This document shows positions 1 through 9,683 of a stretch of 46,362 nucleotides of DNA, piece after piece (the first letter of the stretch is position 1; the number at the start of each line of letters is the position of its first letter). Made by a program: the position numbers and the translations under genes. Origin of the DNA: Martensiomyces pterosporus. Lineage: Eukaryota; Kickxellomycota; Kickxellomycetes; Kickxellales; Kickxellaceae. Location of the stretch: positions 4,601-50,962 of the forward strand of contig MU604032.1 of NCBI GenBank assembly GCA_025201845.1, given 5' to 3'. The notes under the pieces were generated by a model. The model was not told the origin of the DNA and searched no databases. It worked only from the letters and a program-made list of their open reading frames with translations.

Positions 1-3000
1 GACATTGAGTACTCGGAGACCCCACGTGAGAACGAGCCGTCGTTTGCCGAGTATATCCAGCACATGAAATTGCCGGCTGTTGGAGACAAACCACCCTTCC
101 TACACCTAAGGAGTCTTCTAGAAGAAAACAGGCGGTCATATAACGAGCAGCTATCAGAGCTGTACTTTGGTGCACTCGAACAGATGAGCACTGCTGGCGT
201 GAGCTTTGCCGGGAAGACAGCCCTGATCACTGGGTGTGGCAGAGGCTCGATTGGCGCGGACATTCTGCGCGGGCTGCTTGCTGGCGGTGCCAGAGTGGTA
301 GCAACAACATCCAGCTACAGCCGCAAGACCACGATACTCTACGAGGAGATGTACAGGGAACACGGTACGCGTGGCTCAGAGCTCATCGTTGTTCCATTCA
401 ACCAGGGGTCGACAGCTGACATCACGGCGCTGGTTGAGTATATCTACAGCGACACCAGCGGCAGCAAGGGACTCGGGTGGGATCTGGATTTCGTTATTCC
501 GTTTGCAGCGATTCCAGAAATGGGCAGCAACATCAGCGGGATCGATTCGTACTCAGAGCTGGCACACCGTGTGATGCTCACAAACGTTCTCCGGCTGCTG
601 GGTGAAATCAAGGATGCCAAGGTGCACCTTGGCTATGTTACACGTCCGTCGCTTGTGGTCCTGCCACTCTCACCCAACCACGGCGACTTTGGCGGCGATG
701 GGATGTATGGCGAGAGCAAAGCCGGACTGGAGGTTATCCTGAATTGCTGGAAATCGGAGACCTGGGCGGAGTACCTGTCCATCGCTGGAACCGTGATTGG
801 GTGGACGCGGGGAACTGGGCTGATGAGCTACAATAACATTCTGTCAAGCGGGATCGAGAAACTTGGCGCTCGCACATTCTCGACCAGGGAGATGGCGTTC
901 AACATTCTGGGTCTTCTTCACCCTGATATCAGCAAGTTGGCCGAAACCGAGCCTGTCTGGGCTGATTTCAACGGTGGAATCCAATGGCTCCCCAACCCCA
1001 GTAGCACAATCACCGGCATACGCAGCTCTCTAAACACCACTAGCGATGCAAGGAAGGCAACCTTTGTCGGATATGCTAGCGAATACGATACTTTGGCAGG
1101 AAGCCACACAGGTCATCTGTATTCACCACCTACTTATGACCCACTCGCCAATCACAAATATCGATTCCCAGCTGTCATGTCGTACGAACAGCTCGAGCAC
1201 CTGCGTCACCTCCAAGGAATGGTCAACCTGGACAAGGTCGTTGTCGTGACTGGGTACGGTGAAATCGGACCATATGGCAATGCTGAGCATCGCTGGGAGA
1301 TGGAGGCATTTGGCGAGTTCTCACTTGAGGGCTGTATCGAGGTTGCATGGATCATGGGGCTGATCAAGCACCACAACGGTCCTCTCCAGAAAACGGGCAC
1401 TGTCTACACAGGCTGGGTCGATGCCAAGTCGGGGGAACCTGTTAAGGATAGGCACATCAAGGCTCGATATGAAAAGCACATCTTGGAACACACTGGCATT
1501 CGTCTGATTGAGCCGGAAATGACGGATGAGTACGATCCGAACAAGAAGCTGTTCATGAGAGAGCTGCAGATTGAGCACGACATGGAGCCATTCGAGGCAA
1601 CAACCGACGAAGCTACCGCATTCAAGCACCAGAATGGCGACAGGGTCGATGTGTGGGAGAACAAGGATGGATCGTCGTCAGTCCGCTTCCTCAAGGGCGC
1701 TTTTATCCTGGTCCCCAAGGCGCTGAGATTCGACCGTCTAGTTGCAGCACAAATTCCCACAGGGTGGGATCCCGCTCGCTACGGCATTCCTGAAGACACC
1801 ATTAAACAAGTCGACATTGTCACCTGCTATGCTCTTGTCGCAACTGTTGAGGCGCTGGTGAGGTCTGGCATCACTGACCCATACGAACTCTACCGCTACT
1901 TCCATGTCTCCGAAATTGGAAACACGATGGGCTCTGGCATAGGTGGAGCGAACAAGCTGCACCACGCATTTAGAAAGCGTTTCCTCGATGGAGAGCTTCA
2001 AAGTGATATCCTTCAGGAGACGTTCATCAACACCATCGCTGCATGGATCAACATGCTACTGCTGTCGTCGTCAGGGCCCATCAAGACCACTGTTGGTGCA
2101 TGTGCAACGTCCGTTCTGTCTGTCGATATTGCTGTCGAAACAATACAGTCAGGCAAGGCAAGGATGATGCTCGCTGGAGGAGTCGAAGGGTTTATTGAGG
2201 AGTCTACCTACGAGTTTGCGCAGATGGGAGCGACTAGCAACTCGCTGGAGGAGTTAGCCAGTGGCCGCACACCAAAGGAAATGTGCCGGCCATGCACATC
2301 GACGCGCAACGGATTCATGGAAGGTGAGGGTGCTGGAGTAGTGACTTTGATGTCAGCATCGGCGGCAATCGAGTTTGGCGCTCCGATCTATGGTATCGTG
2401 GCCATGAGTGGCACAGCCACCGACAAGCAAGGGAGCTCAGTGCCAGCACCAGGGCAGGGTGTTCTCACTTCTGCTCGCGAAACAGCAGCCCGTGCTTCTT
2501 CTCGCTTGTTGGACATTAGCTACCGCCGTCGCCAGCTGGATCGACAGCTAGCAGCAATCGACGAGTGGGTCATCGATGAGCTTGAGGAGCTGAATAGCGA
2601 GGCTGATCTAGGCGCTAAGGAGATTATTACTGCTGATGCTGAGCGCCAAAGATCCGAGGCTCGAGATACGTGGGGCAACGATTTCTGGAAGCGCAACCCG
2701 CGCATTTCACCGATTCGTGGCTGTCTCGCTGTTTGGGGTCTGACAGTTGACGATATTGGCGTAGCGTCGTTCCACGGAACGTCAACCGTTGCCAACGACA
2801 AGAACGAGTCCGAGGTCCTCAACCGCCAGATGGAGCATCTTGGCCGCACTCCTGGGCTTGCTGTTCCCGCAGTGTGCCAGAAGTGGCTCACTGGCCACTC
2901 GAAGGGAGCAGCAGCGGCATTCATGCTCAACGGCGTGCTGCAGTCACTCAGAACAGGTATTGTTCCAGGCAACCGCAATGCTGACAACATCGCTGCTGAG

Positions 3001-3354
3001 CTGGAGAAATTCGAGTACATCGTGTACCCATCGCGCTCTATCCAGACACCCGGAATCAAGGCAGGGCTGCTCAAATCGTTTGGCTTTGGCCAGGTTGGTG
3101 GCGAGATCCTGGTTGTCCACCCAGACTACCTTCTCGGTTCCCTGACCCGCGAGCAGCTGGATGAGTACACCAAGAAGATGCAAGAGCGTGAAGCAAGGTC
3201 ATATCGGTACTGGCAGGACACCCTGGTTGGGAACCATCCATTTGTCCAGGTCAAGAGTGCACCGCCTTACACTATCGATCAAGAGCAGCAGGTGTACCTT
3301 GATCCACTCGCAAGAGCCAAATATGACCCGGCTTCTAAGCAGTACATGTTCTAG
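1..3354 (+). CDS. FAS2: Fatty acid synthase subunit alpha, C-terminal part (ketoreductase and ketosynthase), 5' partial
   Basis: The frame is open from the first base, so the gene starts upstream; 1117 codons are visible. The protein is the alpha chain of the cytosolic type I fungal FAS, which reduces and condenses acyl-ACP intermediates. A Rossmann ketoreductase starts near visible residue 69 (FAGKTALITGCGRGSIG) with a YGESKAG catalytic Tyr-Lys segment. The ketosynthase occupies roughly residues 560-1060: nucleophile Cys701 in VGACATS, His925 in FHGTST, His966 in GHSKGA. The sequence after the ketosynthase (APPYTIDQEQQVYLDPLARA) matches the linker that precedes the phosphopantetheinyl transferase domain in ascomycete FAS2, but a TAG follows 14 residues later, so that domain is absent. 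The ACP and N-terminal parts would lie off the window. The identification is very secure; the truncated end is read directly from the sequence. Confidence 0.97.
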   Translation, partial: DIEYSETPRENEPSFAEYIQHMKLPAVGDKPPFLHLRSLLEENRRSYNEQLSELYFGALEQMSTAGVSFAGKTALITGCGRGSIGADILRGLLAGGARVVATTSSYSRKTTILYEEMYREHGTRGSELIVVPFNQGSTADITALVEYIYSDTSGSKGLGWDLDFVIPFAAIPEMGSNISGIDSYSELAHRVMLTNVLRLLGEIKDAKVHLGYVTRPSLVVLPLSPNHGDFGGDGMYGESKAGLEVILNCWKSETWAEYLSIAGTVIGWTRGTGLMSYNNILSSGIEKLGARTFSTREMAFNILGLLHPDISKLAETEPVWADFNGGIQWLPNPSSTITGIRSSLNTTSDARKATFVGYASEYDTLAGSHTGHLYSPPTYDPLANHKYRFPAVMSYEQLEHLRHLQGMVNLDKVVVVTGYGEIGPYGNAEHRWEMEAFGEFSLEGCIEVAWIMGLIKHHNGPLQKTGTVYTGWVDAKSGEPVKDRHIKARYEKHILEHTGIRLIEPEMTDEYDPNKKLFMRELQIEHDMEPFEATTDEATAFKHQNGDRVDVWENKDGSSSVRFLKGAFILVPKALRFDRLVAAQIPTGWDPARYGIPEDTIKQVDIVTCYALVATVEALVRSGITDPYELYRYFHVSEIGNTMGSGIGGANKLHHAFRKRFLDGELQSDILQETFINTIAAWINMLLLSSSGPIKTTVGACATSVLSVDIAVETIQSGKARMMLAGGVEGFIEESTYEFAQMGATSNSLEELASGRTPKEMCRPCTSTRNGFMEGEGAGVVTLMSASAAIEFGAPIYGIVAMSGTATDKQGSSVPAPGQGVLTSARETAARASSRLLDISYRRRQLDRQLAAIDEWVIDELEELNSEADLGAKEIITADAERQRSEARDTWGNDFWKRNPRISPIRGCLAVWGLTVDDIGVASFHGTSTVANDKNESEVLNRQMEHLGRTPGLAVPAVCQKWLTGHSKGAAAAFMLNGVLQSLRTGIVPGNRNADNIAAELEKFEYIVYPSRSIQTPGIKAGLLKSFGFGQVGGEILVVHPDYLLGSLTREQLDEYTKKMQEREARSYRYWQDTLVGNHPFVQVKSAPPYTIDQEQQVYLDPLARAKYDPASKQYMF

Positions 3355-3962
3355 GCATGCGCTCCTTTGCTTAAACTCGTTGAAAGAGCAAAAATCAAAG
3401 GGCCTCCATGCTCTTACAAATTAATTGGCGAAGCAATTCAATCTGAATTTGCGGCAATGCCCGGGCGTTCATACGCACACGTTGTGAGCGGCGCCGGCAC
3501 CAAACCCATCAAGCTAGGTCCTAGAAGCCTTCCTGGCTCCTCCACTAAGGAATCGAAGTGGGTCTCACTGGCCCTACAAATTCCTAACGAATGTGAGTAT
3601 GAGGAAGTCACGGAATTGGCCGCTAAGCGGGTAAAAAAAAATGAATGAATGAATGAAAAGACCTTCCCCGGTGTGCCAACCGATATCTGTATTGACTGGG
3701 CGAGCGAAGCGAGAGATAAAAACAAATATAGTAGCGAAGGGGCTGTTTGCGAAGCTATGAACCTCTGAGAGGGAAAGCAGTATCATCAAAGTATTTATGT
3801 ACGCCTCTGCTCAGGCCCTGCAGGTAATCCCGACAACATTCCAAATGTGTCGATTGCCAATCCAGCCGTTTCCCAAACACAAGCCTCGCCGTGTCTCGTA
3901 GTACAATGGTAGAATCCATTTCTCAGGCAACAGCAGATGGAAAACAAATGCAGGCATCACAT
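3355..3962. other. Intergenic region with a short unexplained reading frame
   Basis: This stretch separates the FAS2 stop from the 3' end of the convergent hexosaminidase gene. It holds a 93-codon open frame on the plus strand (3367-3648) whose product begins MLKLVERAKIKGPPC and contains SYAHVVSGAG, loosely like the start of LINE/gag ORF1 proteins. The frame ends in an ATGA microsatellite. No phosphopantetheinyl transferase motif (such as GVDVE) is visible in it. Its first codon is not in an ATG-rich or promoter-like context. I see no convincing gene here. Confidence 0.5.
3641..3656. repeat. (ATGA)n microsatellite
   Basis: Four tandem copies of a 4-bp unit directly follow an A-tract. They coincide with the end of the 93-codon open frame. 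An A-tract plus a short tandem repeat is a common 3' boundary of non-LTR retroelement fragments, but nothing else here proves one. Confidence 0.7.
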
Positions 3963-6900
3963 CTAGCCCAGCCGGGATGGCGCAGTGACCCGTCCGTAGT
4001 CAAGCAAAAGACTCGTGTATGCGTTTTCGTAGATGCAGTGCAGCTCCTCCTCGAGCTCTGGAATGGAGTCCACCATGTTGTCGTCCTCCTCGCCGAGGCT
4101 ACCTATGCCGCTAGGTATCCCAGCCAACGGGTCAAGCTCGGGAGGGAGCAGCGGTGCAGGCTGTAGCCAAAAGTCGCCCTCCCCTCCAAGCTCACGCACT
4201 CCCAGAGCATTGATCGTTGTGATGTTGCTCGAGGCCTCGGGCAAGGACGTCATCACTGGGCTGGGCAGATGCGCCGGTGGGTTGCTGCCGGAAACAGCTG
4301 CGTCTAAGGACTGCAGCGGTCCGCAGGCAGCGATCGCTGCTGTCGTTGCCGCTGTGGTGGCTGCTGCAGTGATGGGCCATCCAAGCCCAATGGTTGTCGT
4401 GGTAGCCACTGCTACTGGGTCTCCTTGTGATTCCGTACACGCAATAGCTCCTGCCGAAGCCTCCGCTGCAGACACTGCGATGCCCACTGCGGTGGCTGTT
4501 GTAGCTGTTGGCAGCCACGACGGAGCACTGCCAAGGCTCAGCCCAGACCCCTCGTCAATCGACATGCTTGGGCCAGGCGCAATCGGCACGCTCGAGGCTG
4601 CATTAAGCTCCTGCGATTCTAGCGCTGCTGCTGCTGCTGCTGCAACCGACGCATCAGCCAAGCCCTCGCCCGCTTTGCTTGCAGCCCTTGACCTCGGGGG
4701 CAAGAGCGCAGGGTGGCGGGAGATCCCCGCAGCAACGCCAATAGCGCGGCTACGCCTCAGCGTTGAGCAAGGCTGGTGCAGCGCGTAGGCAACGATCCGA
4801 TCGTACATGGTCTGCAGGCGAGCACTGAGGCCGCCGTACCGCAGCTCCAGCGTCTCCCACCCAAAGGGCTTGTATATACGATGCCACCTCGATCTGTGGT
4901 ACAGCCACAGCTCGCGCTGGGCCTCAATGAGCGGACGCAGCCGGGTCTCTGCGACTTGCAGCAAGGCAGCTCGATCGCCTGCACGGTATGGCTCGGCCAG
5001 CCTTTTGCGCAAATTGCACTTGAGCGAAAGCACGCGGGCCAGTAGACCAGGCATACGCAAGAGCCGGTTGAGCGGGTACCTGACGCTCCTGGGCCCAGGC
5101 ACTGCCAGCCGCCCCGAATTTGTCGATGACAGCGCACAGTCCAGCAGCCGGTCGGCTGTTTCCGTGTAGTGCGACTCGAGGTCGAGAGCAGCATACTGCG
5201 GGCTCATAAACGACAGCATGGGGTCCTCCCACAGGATCCACTTGCTCATATTGGACGGCAGCTGTGGACGAGCGTCCATCATGTCGCTGGGCGGGATCTC
5301 GTCCAGCCTGCTCGAATACATCCAGTCGCCCAAGCTGCCGCCGCAAATGGCCGCAAAGCTATTCTCCATAAACCCGACGTCGATTTCCAGCTTCTCCGTG
5401 TACGCATGGTTGCCCACGTACAGCAGCACTGGCAGCGAGGAGAAAAAGTCGCACTCGTTTCCCTCATCGCCCCATATGGTCAGCATAAAGCTCTTGACGC
5501 GGCCCACTGGAGATTTGGCTGCCGTCAGACTTGCCCGGTTGGACTCGAAGGAGAAGGGCAGGTAGCACCAGAAGCGACTCCACGTCCATGCGGCTCCCGC
5601 GAGCCATGGGTTGCTGCACCCAAGGTCCCTGTGCTGCTGGATCTTGCGTGCATAGATCTCAGGCACCGTGTGGTAGTAGTCCCAAAACACCAGGTCAATG
5701 TCGGGCGGTATGCCCTCGACCTTGTTGAACGCATCCGCTGGGTTGTTGCTCTGGTCGTAGTACGCATACAGCGCGTTGTTCTTGGCAGCAAGGCAAAACA
5801 GCATATCCGACCAGATCATCGGCTTGAGGCCATGCTTCACGCAAATGCCATGCACGCGCGCCAAGTGCTCCACAAATATGCTTGTTCCTTCCTGAGCACC
5901 GTACATGGTGCGGAACCGACCCTCGCCGATGCCGTACGCCTCGTCCATGCCAATGTGGATGCGGTTTGATCGCAGGGGAGCGCTGACTGTGGCAATGAGC
6001 CTCTCGAGAAACTCGTACGTTTCGGGCTGCTTGGTCAGGACGACCTCGTTGGTGTCGCGCAAATTGGCGTACCTTGGCCACTGCAGAATCTGGCCCAGAT
6101 GGCCCAGCGTCTGGATACACGGAACGACCTCGACTCCCATGTTGAATGCGTAGTCGTCGACCGCACGCAGCTCGTCCTGCGTGTATCCGCCTCGCAAGTA
6201 TCCAAAGAACGGCTCACCTGGGACCTTGTACGTGTCCTCCGTATACAGCTGCAGCATGTTGTACCCCATCAGGGCCATGTTGCGCAGCATGGCATACAGA
6301 TTTTTCACGGTCATCACACCATTGCGGCTACAATCGATCATCACCGCCAGCGTCTCGAACTGCGCTTGCTCCGAGATTGTGAACTCGGGTGCGCGCAAGG
6401 ACCGATCGTCGCTGCCAGCAGTCGTCTCGGCAGCCCTGGCAGCAGTGAGCACCTGGCCCAGGGCGCGGAAGGCATCTATGGTGCGGTTGTACCGAACGAC
6501 GACGAGCGGGCGCACATCACTGCTCCCCTCCGGAGTGCTGCAGCAAACCTGGAACGCACCCTGCTGCACCTCATCCGTATGGACAAACTCGACCTTCCAA
6601 GTATACGGCACATCCGAGCCATTCTCCAGCTGGTAGAAATAGGGTACATTATGGTTTTCGACAATCTGAAGCAGCCCCGCACGCAAATCCGACGGCGCAC
6701 TGACCACATCGACAGCAATGCTGACGCGGATAGGGTCGGTGTCCAGAAGCACGCGCGGTTCCTCCTGCGGCTGCTCCTGCTGCTGCGGTGTGCCTTCCTG
6801 ATCCGCCTGGATGCCGCTGTGCTGCGGAGTATCGATAATGATATCGCTTGGTGTGCCCAGGTTCATGGGTGACGGCTGGCTGACAATATCGCCCGCGGCG

Positions 6901-6980
6901 TTCGCCCCAGGGGAAGGCGACACGCGCGCTTGCTCTTCCCGCATGGCGGGAGCATCGTCAGCCATGGACTCGTCATCCAT
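3963..6980 (-). CDS. GH20 hexosaminidase D-like protein with low-complexity C-terminal extension
   Basis: This is predicted to be a glycoside hydrolase family 20 beta-N-acetylhexosaminidase of the cytosolic/nuclear hexosaminidase-D type. I start it at the first in-frame ATG (6980). The frame is open a further 47 codons upstream but only from a GTG, with a TAA just before. The product is about 1005 aa. The N-terminus (about 1-90) is acidic, Gln/Pro-rich and has no signal peptide. The barrel starts near VMIDCSRNGVMTVKNLYAM and carries the GH20 Asp-Glu pair at D346-E347 (HIGMDEAYGIG). A helical region follows to about residue 720. Next comes some 250 residues of Ala/Ser/Thr/Pro-rich sequence, then a more ordered acidic tail (PELEEELHCIYENAYTSLLL). 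The usual HexD proteins are about half this length. The gene converges on FAS2. Confidence 0.85.
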   Translation of the reverse strand: MDDESMADDAPAMREEQARVSPSPGANAAGDIVSQPSPMNLGTPSDIIIDTPQHSGIQADQEGTPQQQEQPQEEPRVLLDTDPIRVSIAVDVVSAPSDLRAGLLQIVENHNVPYFYQLENGSDVPYTWKVEFVHTDEVQQGAFQVCCSTPEGSSDVRPLVVVRYNRTIDAFRALGQVLTAARAAETTAGSDDRSLRAPEFTISEQAQFETLAVMIDCSRNGVMTVKNLYAMLRNMALMGYNMLQLYTEDTYKVPGEPFFGYLRGGYTQDELRAVDDYAFNMGVEVVPCIQTLGHLGQILQWPRYANLRDTNEVVLTKQPETYEFLERLIATVSAPLRSNRIHIGMDEAYGIGEGRFRTMYGAQEGTSIFVEHLARVHGICVKHGLKPMIWSDMLFCLAAKNNALYAYYDQSNNPADAFNKVEGIPPDIDLVFWDYYHTVPEIYARKIQQHRDLGCSNPWLAGAAWTWSRFWCYLPFSFESNRASLTAAKSPVGRVKSFMLTIWGDEGNECDFFSSLPVLLYVGNHAYTEKLEIDVGFMENSFAAICGGSLGDWMYSSRLDEIPPSDMMDARPQLPSNMSKWILWEDPMLSFMSPQYAALDLESHYTETADRLLDCALSSTNSGRLAVPGPRSVRYPLNRLLRMPGLLARVLSLKCNLRKRLAEPYRAGDRAALLQVAETRLRPLIEAQRELWLYHRSRWHRIYKPFGWETLELRYGGLSARLQTMYDRIVAYALHQPCSTLRRSRAIGVAAGISRHPALLPPRSRAASKAGEGLADASVAAAAAAALESQELNAASSVPIAPGPSMSIDEGSGLSLGSAPSWLPTATTATAVGIAVSAAEASAGAIACTESQGDPVAVATTTTIGLGWPITAAATTAATTAAIAACGPLQSLDAAVSGSNPPAHLPSPVMTSLPEASSNITTINALGVRELGGEGDFWLQPAPLLPPELDPLAGIPSGIGSLGEEDDNMVDSIPELEEELHCIYENAYTSLLLDYGRVTAPSRLG

Positions 6981-7668
6981 CTTCTGCTTCTTCGTATTCC
7001 TAGTCTCCAATTGTTCGGAAGGCAGAGCCGCCTGCTGCTTCTTTCCACCTGCGGTATTGCGTTGGGACTCGATGATTGCTGAGGGCCTGTTGGCTGCCAG
7101 CTGGGTTTTTTTCTGCCACACTGTGTTGGCGGTTTTGAATCGAGTTGCTGCTTTTTAGCTGAATTTGCGCGCTCCGAGTAAGACGTACCTGCGGGTGGTG
7201 GTGTGTGCAGGCGTACTCTCTAACGGCGAGAACTACAGCAGAGCGGAAGAGAGGAAGAGCGGAAGAGCGGAAGAGCGGCGCCAGAGGGGCACAGACCACG
7301 GGCATTGACAACGTGAGCTACTTGCGGTGGCTTCAACAGATACATGCATACAGGAGCGCTTTTTTGCCGAGACGTTACCTTGCACACTGGCAATATGTGT
7401 GCTGATGTGGTATTTTCACGAAAAGTGATCGGGAGAAAAGGGTATGTTTGCTGTTCTGGATAGAATAAGGCGAAAGGAGTAAAACGAAACGCACCTCTGG
7501 GCACCCAAAAGTTCTCCAAAGCTCCAGGCGGATGCTGCAAGCCTCCTTTTTAATTGAGAGCGCCCAGCTCAAAAGGCGCAAATGACTCGGCCAATCACGT
7601 CCACCCACCCGGCTGGCATCAGCTCCCCTAGTCCTGCATGCAGGCGAGCCCTTCAAGTCATTGTGACA
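6981..7668. other. Intergenic: promoter side of the GH20 gene and 3' side of the small-protein gene
   Basis: Both flanking genes run on the minus strand, so this stretch should contain the hexosaminidase promoter and 5' UTR. The only structure I see is a purine-rich tandem repeat at 7253-7276. No other coding region is supported. A clear TATA box for the hexosaminidase is not evident. Confidence 0.5.
7253..7276. repeat. 8-bp purine-rich tandem repeat (GGAAGAGC x3)
   Basis: Three perfect head-to-tail copies of GGAAGAGC lie about 280 bp upstream of the hexosaminidase start, flanked by further GGAAGAG-like units on the left. It could be a simple-sequence expansion in a promoter or a 5' UTR tract. 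No function is claimed. Confidence 0.8.
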
Positions 7669-8208
7669 TCATGCGGGCTTGATGTTTGCGCTTGCCTGCT
7701 CGCTGCTCTTGACCCTGTTGTGGACGAGCTTGTTGGTCAGAAGCACCAGCGCCAGGAGATCGTCCGGAATCTGCAAGTGGATGTGGAGCGTGCCCTCAAT
7801 GTCGGATTTCCACGCCGTGCGGTCAAAGCTCGCGATCTCCTGCTTCGCGCTGTCCAGCAGCCTCCACTTGCTGCCGCTGAACTTGACGTCCCAGGCGTAG
7901 TGGCTGCCCTGGAAGTCGGTGAACGCCCAGGCGCCCTTGAAGTGCCCCTCCTTCTTCACCTGCGCGGTGCCCCCGAACCCGCTTACTGTGGCGTGGCTCT
8001 TGGTCATCCCTTCCAGAGTGCCGGATAGAACAAGGCTGCCGCCGTGAGCGGGGGAGGCGTAGACACCGATGGAACGCCCGTCGACGCGGATGGTGTAGGC
8101 GATTGGGTGGCCCTGCGTAGCCGAGCGGTCCTCCAGAACGCCGACAAACACCTGTGCGGATTTGGACGAGTCTGGAGCGTCGAAGAACGTAAATGCCAGC
8201 GATGCCAT
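7669..8208 (-). CDS. Small protein of unknown function, possible tubby/LURP-like beta fold (DUF6593-like)
   Basis: The gene encodes 179 aa from a clear ATG and has a TATA-like element about 140 bp upstream on the same strand. The product has no signal peptide or membrane segment. It is made of alternating beta-like stretches rich in Gly, Trp and Phe (ASLAFTFFDAP, GRSIGVYASP, HFKGAWAFTDFQGSHYAWDV, KWRLLDSAKQEIASFD), ending in a hydrophobic segment (DDLLALVLLTNKLV). The KWRLLD...EIASFDR pattern recalls fungal DUF6593/tubby-C-like proteins, which are beta-barrels wrapped around a hydrophobic helix. That resemblance is only an impression. The function is unknown. Frame, start and composition support a real gene. 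Confidence 0.65.
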   Translation of the reverse strand: MASLAFTFFDAPDSSKSAQVFVGVLEDRSATQGHPIAYTIRVDGRSIGVYASPAHGGSLVLSGTLEGMTKSHATVSGFGGTAQVKKEGHFKGAWAFTDFQGSHYAWDVKFSGSKWRLLDSAKQEIASFDRTAWKSDIEGTLHIHLQIPDDLLALVLLTNKLVHNRVKSSEQASANIKPA

Positions 8209-8346
8209 CTCCTTGCTGTTCTGGCTCTGAAGCTAATCAGGAGTATGGAATAAGAAGGCAATGCCTGTGAGGAGGCGGTGGTATGCAAGAAGAGAGAAAG
8301 AAGAGACGGTGCTAAGAGCTAGGCTTTTGCATTGTCGGTGTGCTGA

Positions 8347-8352
8347 TTTATA
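8347..8352 (-). promoter_or_regulatory. TATA-like element for the small-protein gene
   Basis: TATAAA read on the minus strand lies 139 bp upstream of the ATG at 8208. This would give a 5' UTR of roughly 100 nt. The placement is plausible; it is inference from position only. Confidence 0.4.
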
Positions 8353-9588
8353 TGCTGGCACTTTGTGGAACGCCACCACAAACGCAAGCCTTCTTGTATG
8401 CGGTAATGTGACCTTCATTTGATATGCAAGGAGTAGGAAAGCCTATATAGAATGCGGAAACCTGGCAAGCAGTGGAGAGCAGAGGCAGTGCATGCTGCAT
8501 CTTGGCAGTCAAAACACTGCTGGCCTAGCTGCAGTAGGCGCTCACAAAGATGTTTTCGCGATCGACGTAGACTGACAGTCTGTCGGGGTGTCTGTCGAGG
8601 ACCTCGTCATCATACACATGGATGATTCGGTGGTTTGGCGGCATGTCATGCTCGTAAAACACCTACACTTGTCAAGAGCGCATGCTGCCTTAGCTGTGGG
8701 CATCATAATATGCTATTCTCTGGTGGTGAAGGTGCTCTTTGGCTTGGCAGGACGCTCACCAGGTTTTCTATGTCGATGGGCCTGGCCTCTCTCCCCTCAA
8801 TAATAATTTTCCCCTCGAGCATATGCGTCCAGTGCACCGCGTTACCTAGAAACTCAAGCGACAACCGAGTGGTTAGTGCGAATCACAGGTGCACACTCTG
8901 GGCGCTCAGACAAAGAAAGATGGCTGCCGCTCTACCTACACGGCGATTTGGGATACGTGTCTGCACAAACTGTGGATCCAAGAAGCAGCAACGACAAAAC
9001 CCCCAGGTGCTTTGAAGAGACCATGATGTCGCAGAGATGGCAGAGCAAGCGAACAGTTGATGGAGGACTTTTCGCATGTGCAAATGTGATGTCCTATATA
9101 TATACCCGCACCACAATCAACAGATGAGGCAGCCCTTGGAACCGTAGAAAATATGCTACTTCATTGCCAGTGTATATATGCCATTACTGGCCATCATAAT
9201 TAAACAGCTAATTGAAGCCAGCTGTTTACCTTTTTTTGAATACGTTACGACCAAAAGGCTATCTGCCGACGTAGCACATCACTGGAACAGTCCGGAAAGC
9301 TGCGTGGCCAAAACCGGCAGTCTGGCTCGAGGCTACGCAGTGCTTGCCAGCAACGCTTTGTTTACTTGCAGATAAAGAAGAATGTGGATACGTGTGTTTA
9401 CAGTGCGGATGTGGTGTTTGTTTTGATCAGCTCGTACGCGCATATGCGCGATCCTGGGCTAGCTCCAAATATTTATCCGGGCTGATCTGGTGGAGCATTG
9501 CGGTATTTGCTCATTCGGTGCACTCGTAGCACTGCTGCCCGCGACTAATCCTTTCAAACAACCTGCATTGCTTCAACAGCGACAACTG

Positions 9589-9596
9589 TATATAAG
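9589..9596 (+). promoter_or_regulatory. TATA box of the first CAP gene
   Basis: TATATAAG lies 88-95 bp upstream of the ATG at 9684. It is followed by a pyrimidine-rich leader (around 9636-9660), as expected for a strongly expressed fungal secreted-protein gene. Confidence 0.6.
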
Positions 9597-9683
9597 CGCA
9601 AGACCGCCATTGCCTCTCACCACGCATGCCTGCCTTGTTTTATTCCCCCCTTTCCAGGCACCCTTTCTACCTAGACTACAAAA

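Larger units (their letters stand above)
8209..9683. other. Intergenic, divergent promoter region
   Basis: About 1.5 kb lies between the minus-strand small-protein gene and the plus-strand CAP gene. It is AT-richer than the coding DNA, with several TATA-like stretches (8347-8352, 8443-8449, around 9098-9107, 9589-9596). I find only short, compositionally random reading frames and no tRNA-like A/B boxes. Confidence 0.5.

Noticed and set aside
3891..3960. tRNA-like stretch (TAGTACAATGGTAGAAT, resembling a tRNA A box)
   Set aside because: There is no B box, anticodon arm or acceptor pairing at the right spacing.
4033..4788. 251-codon plus-strand frame opposite the hexosaminidase tail
   Set aside because: It is an Ala/Ser/Val-rich shadow of a low-complexity GC-rich coding segment, with no independent promoter or motif.
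6981..7121. N-terminal extension of the GH20 protein from a GTG codon
   Set aside because: Fungal nuclear genes start at ATG; the first in-frame ATG is at 6980 and a TAA lies just upstream of the GTG. The same logic removed TTG extensions at 17794, 39986 and 43241.
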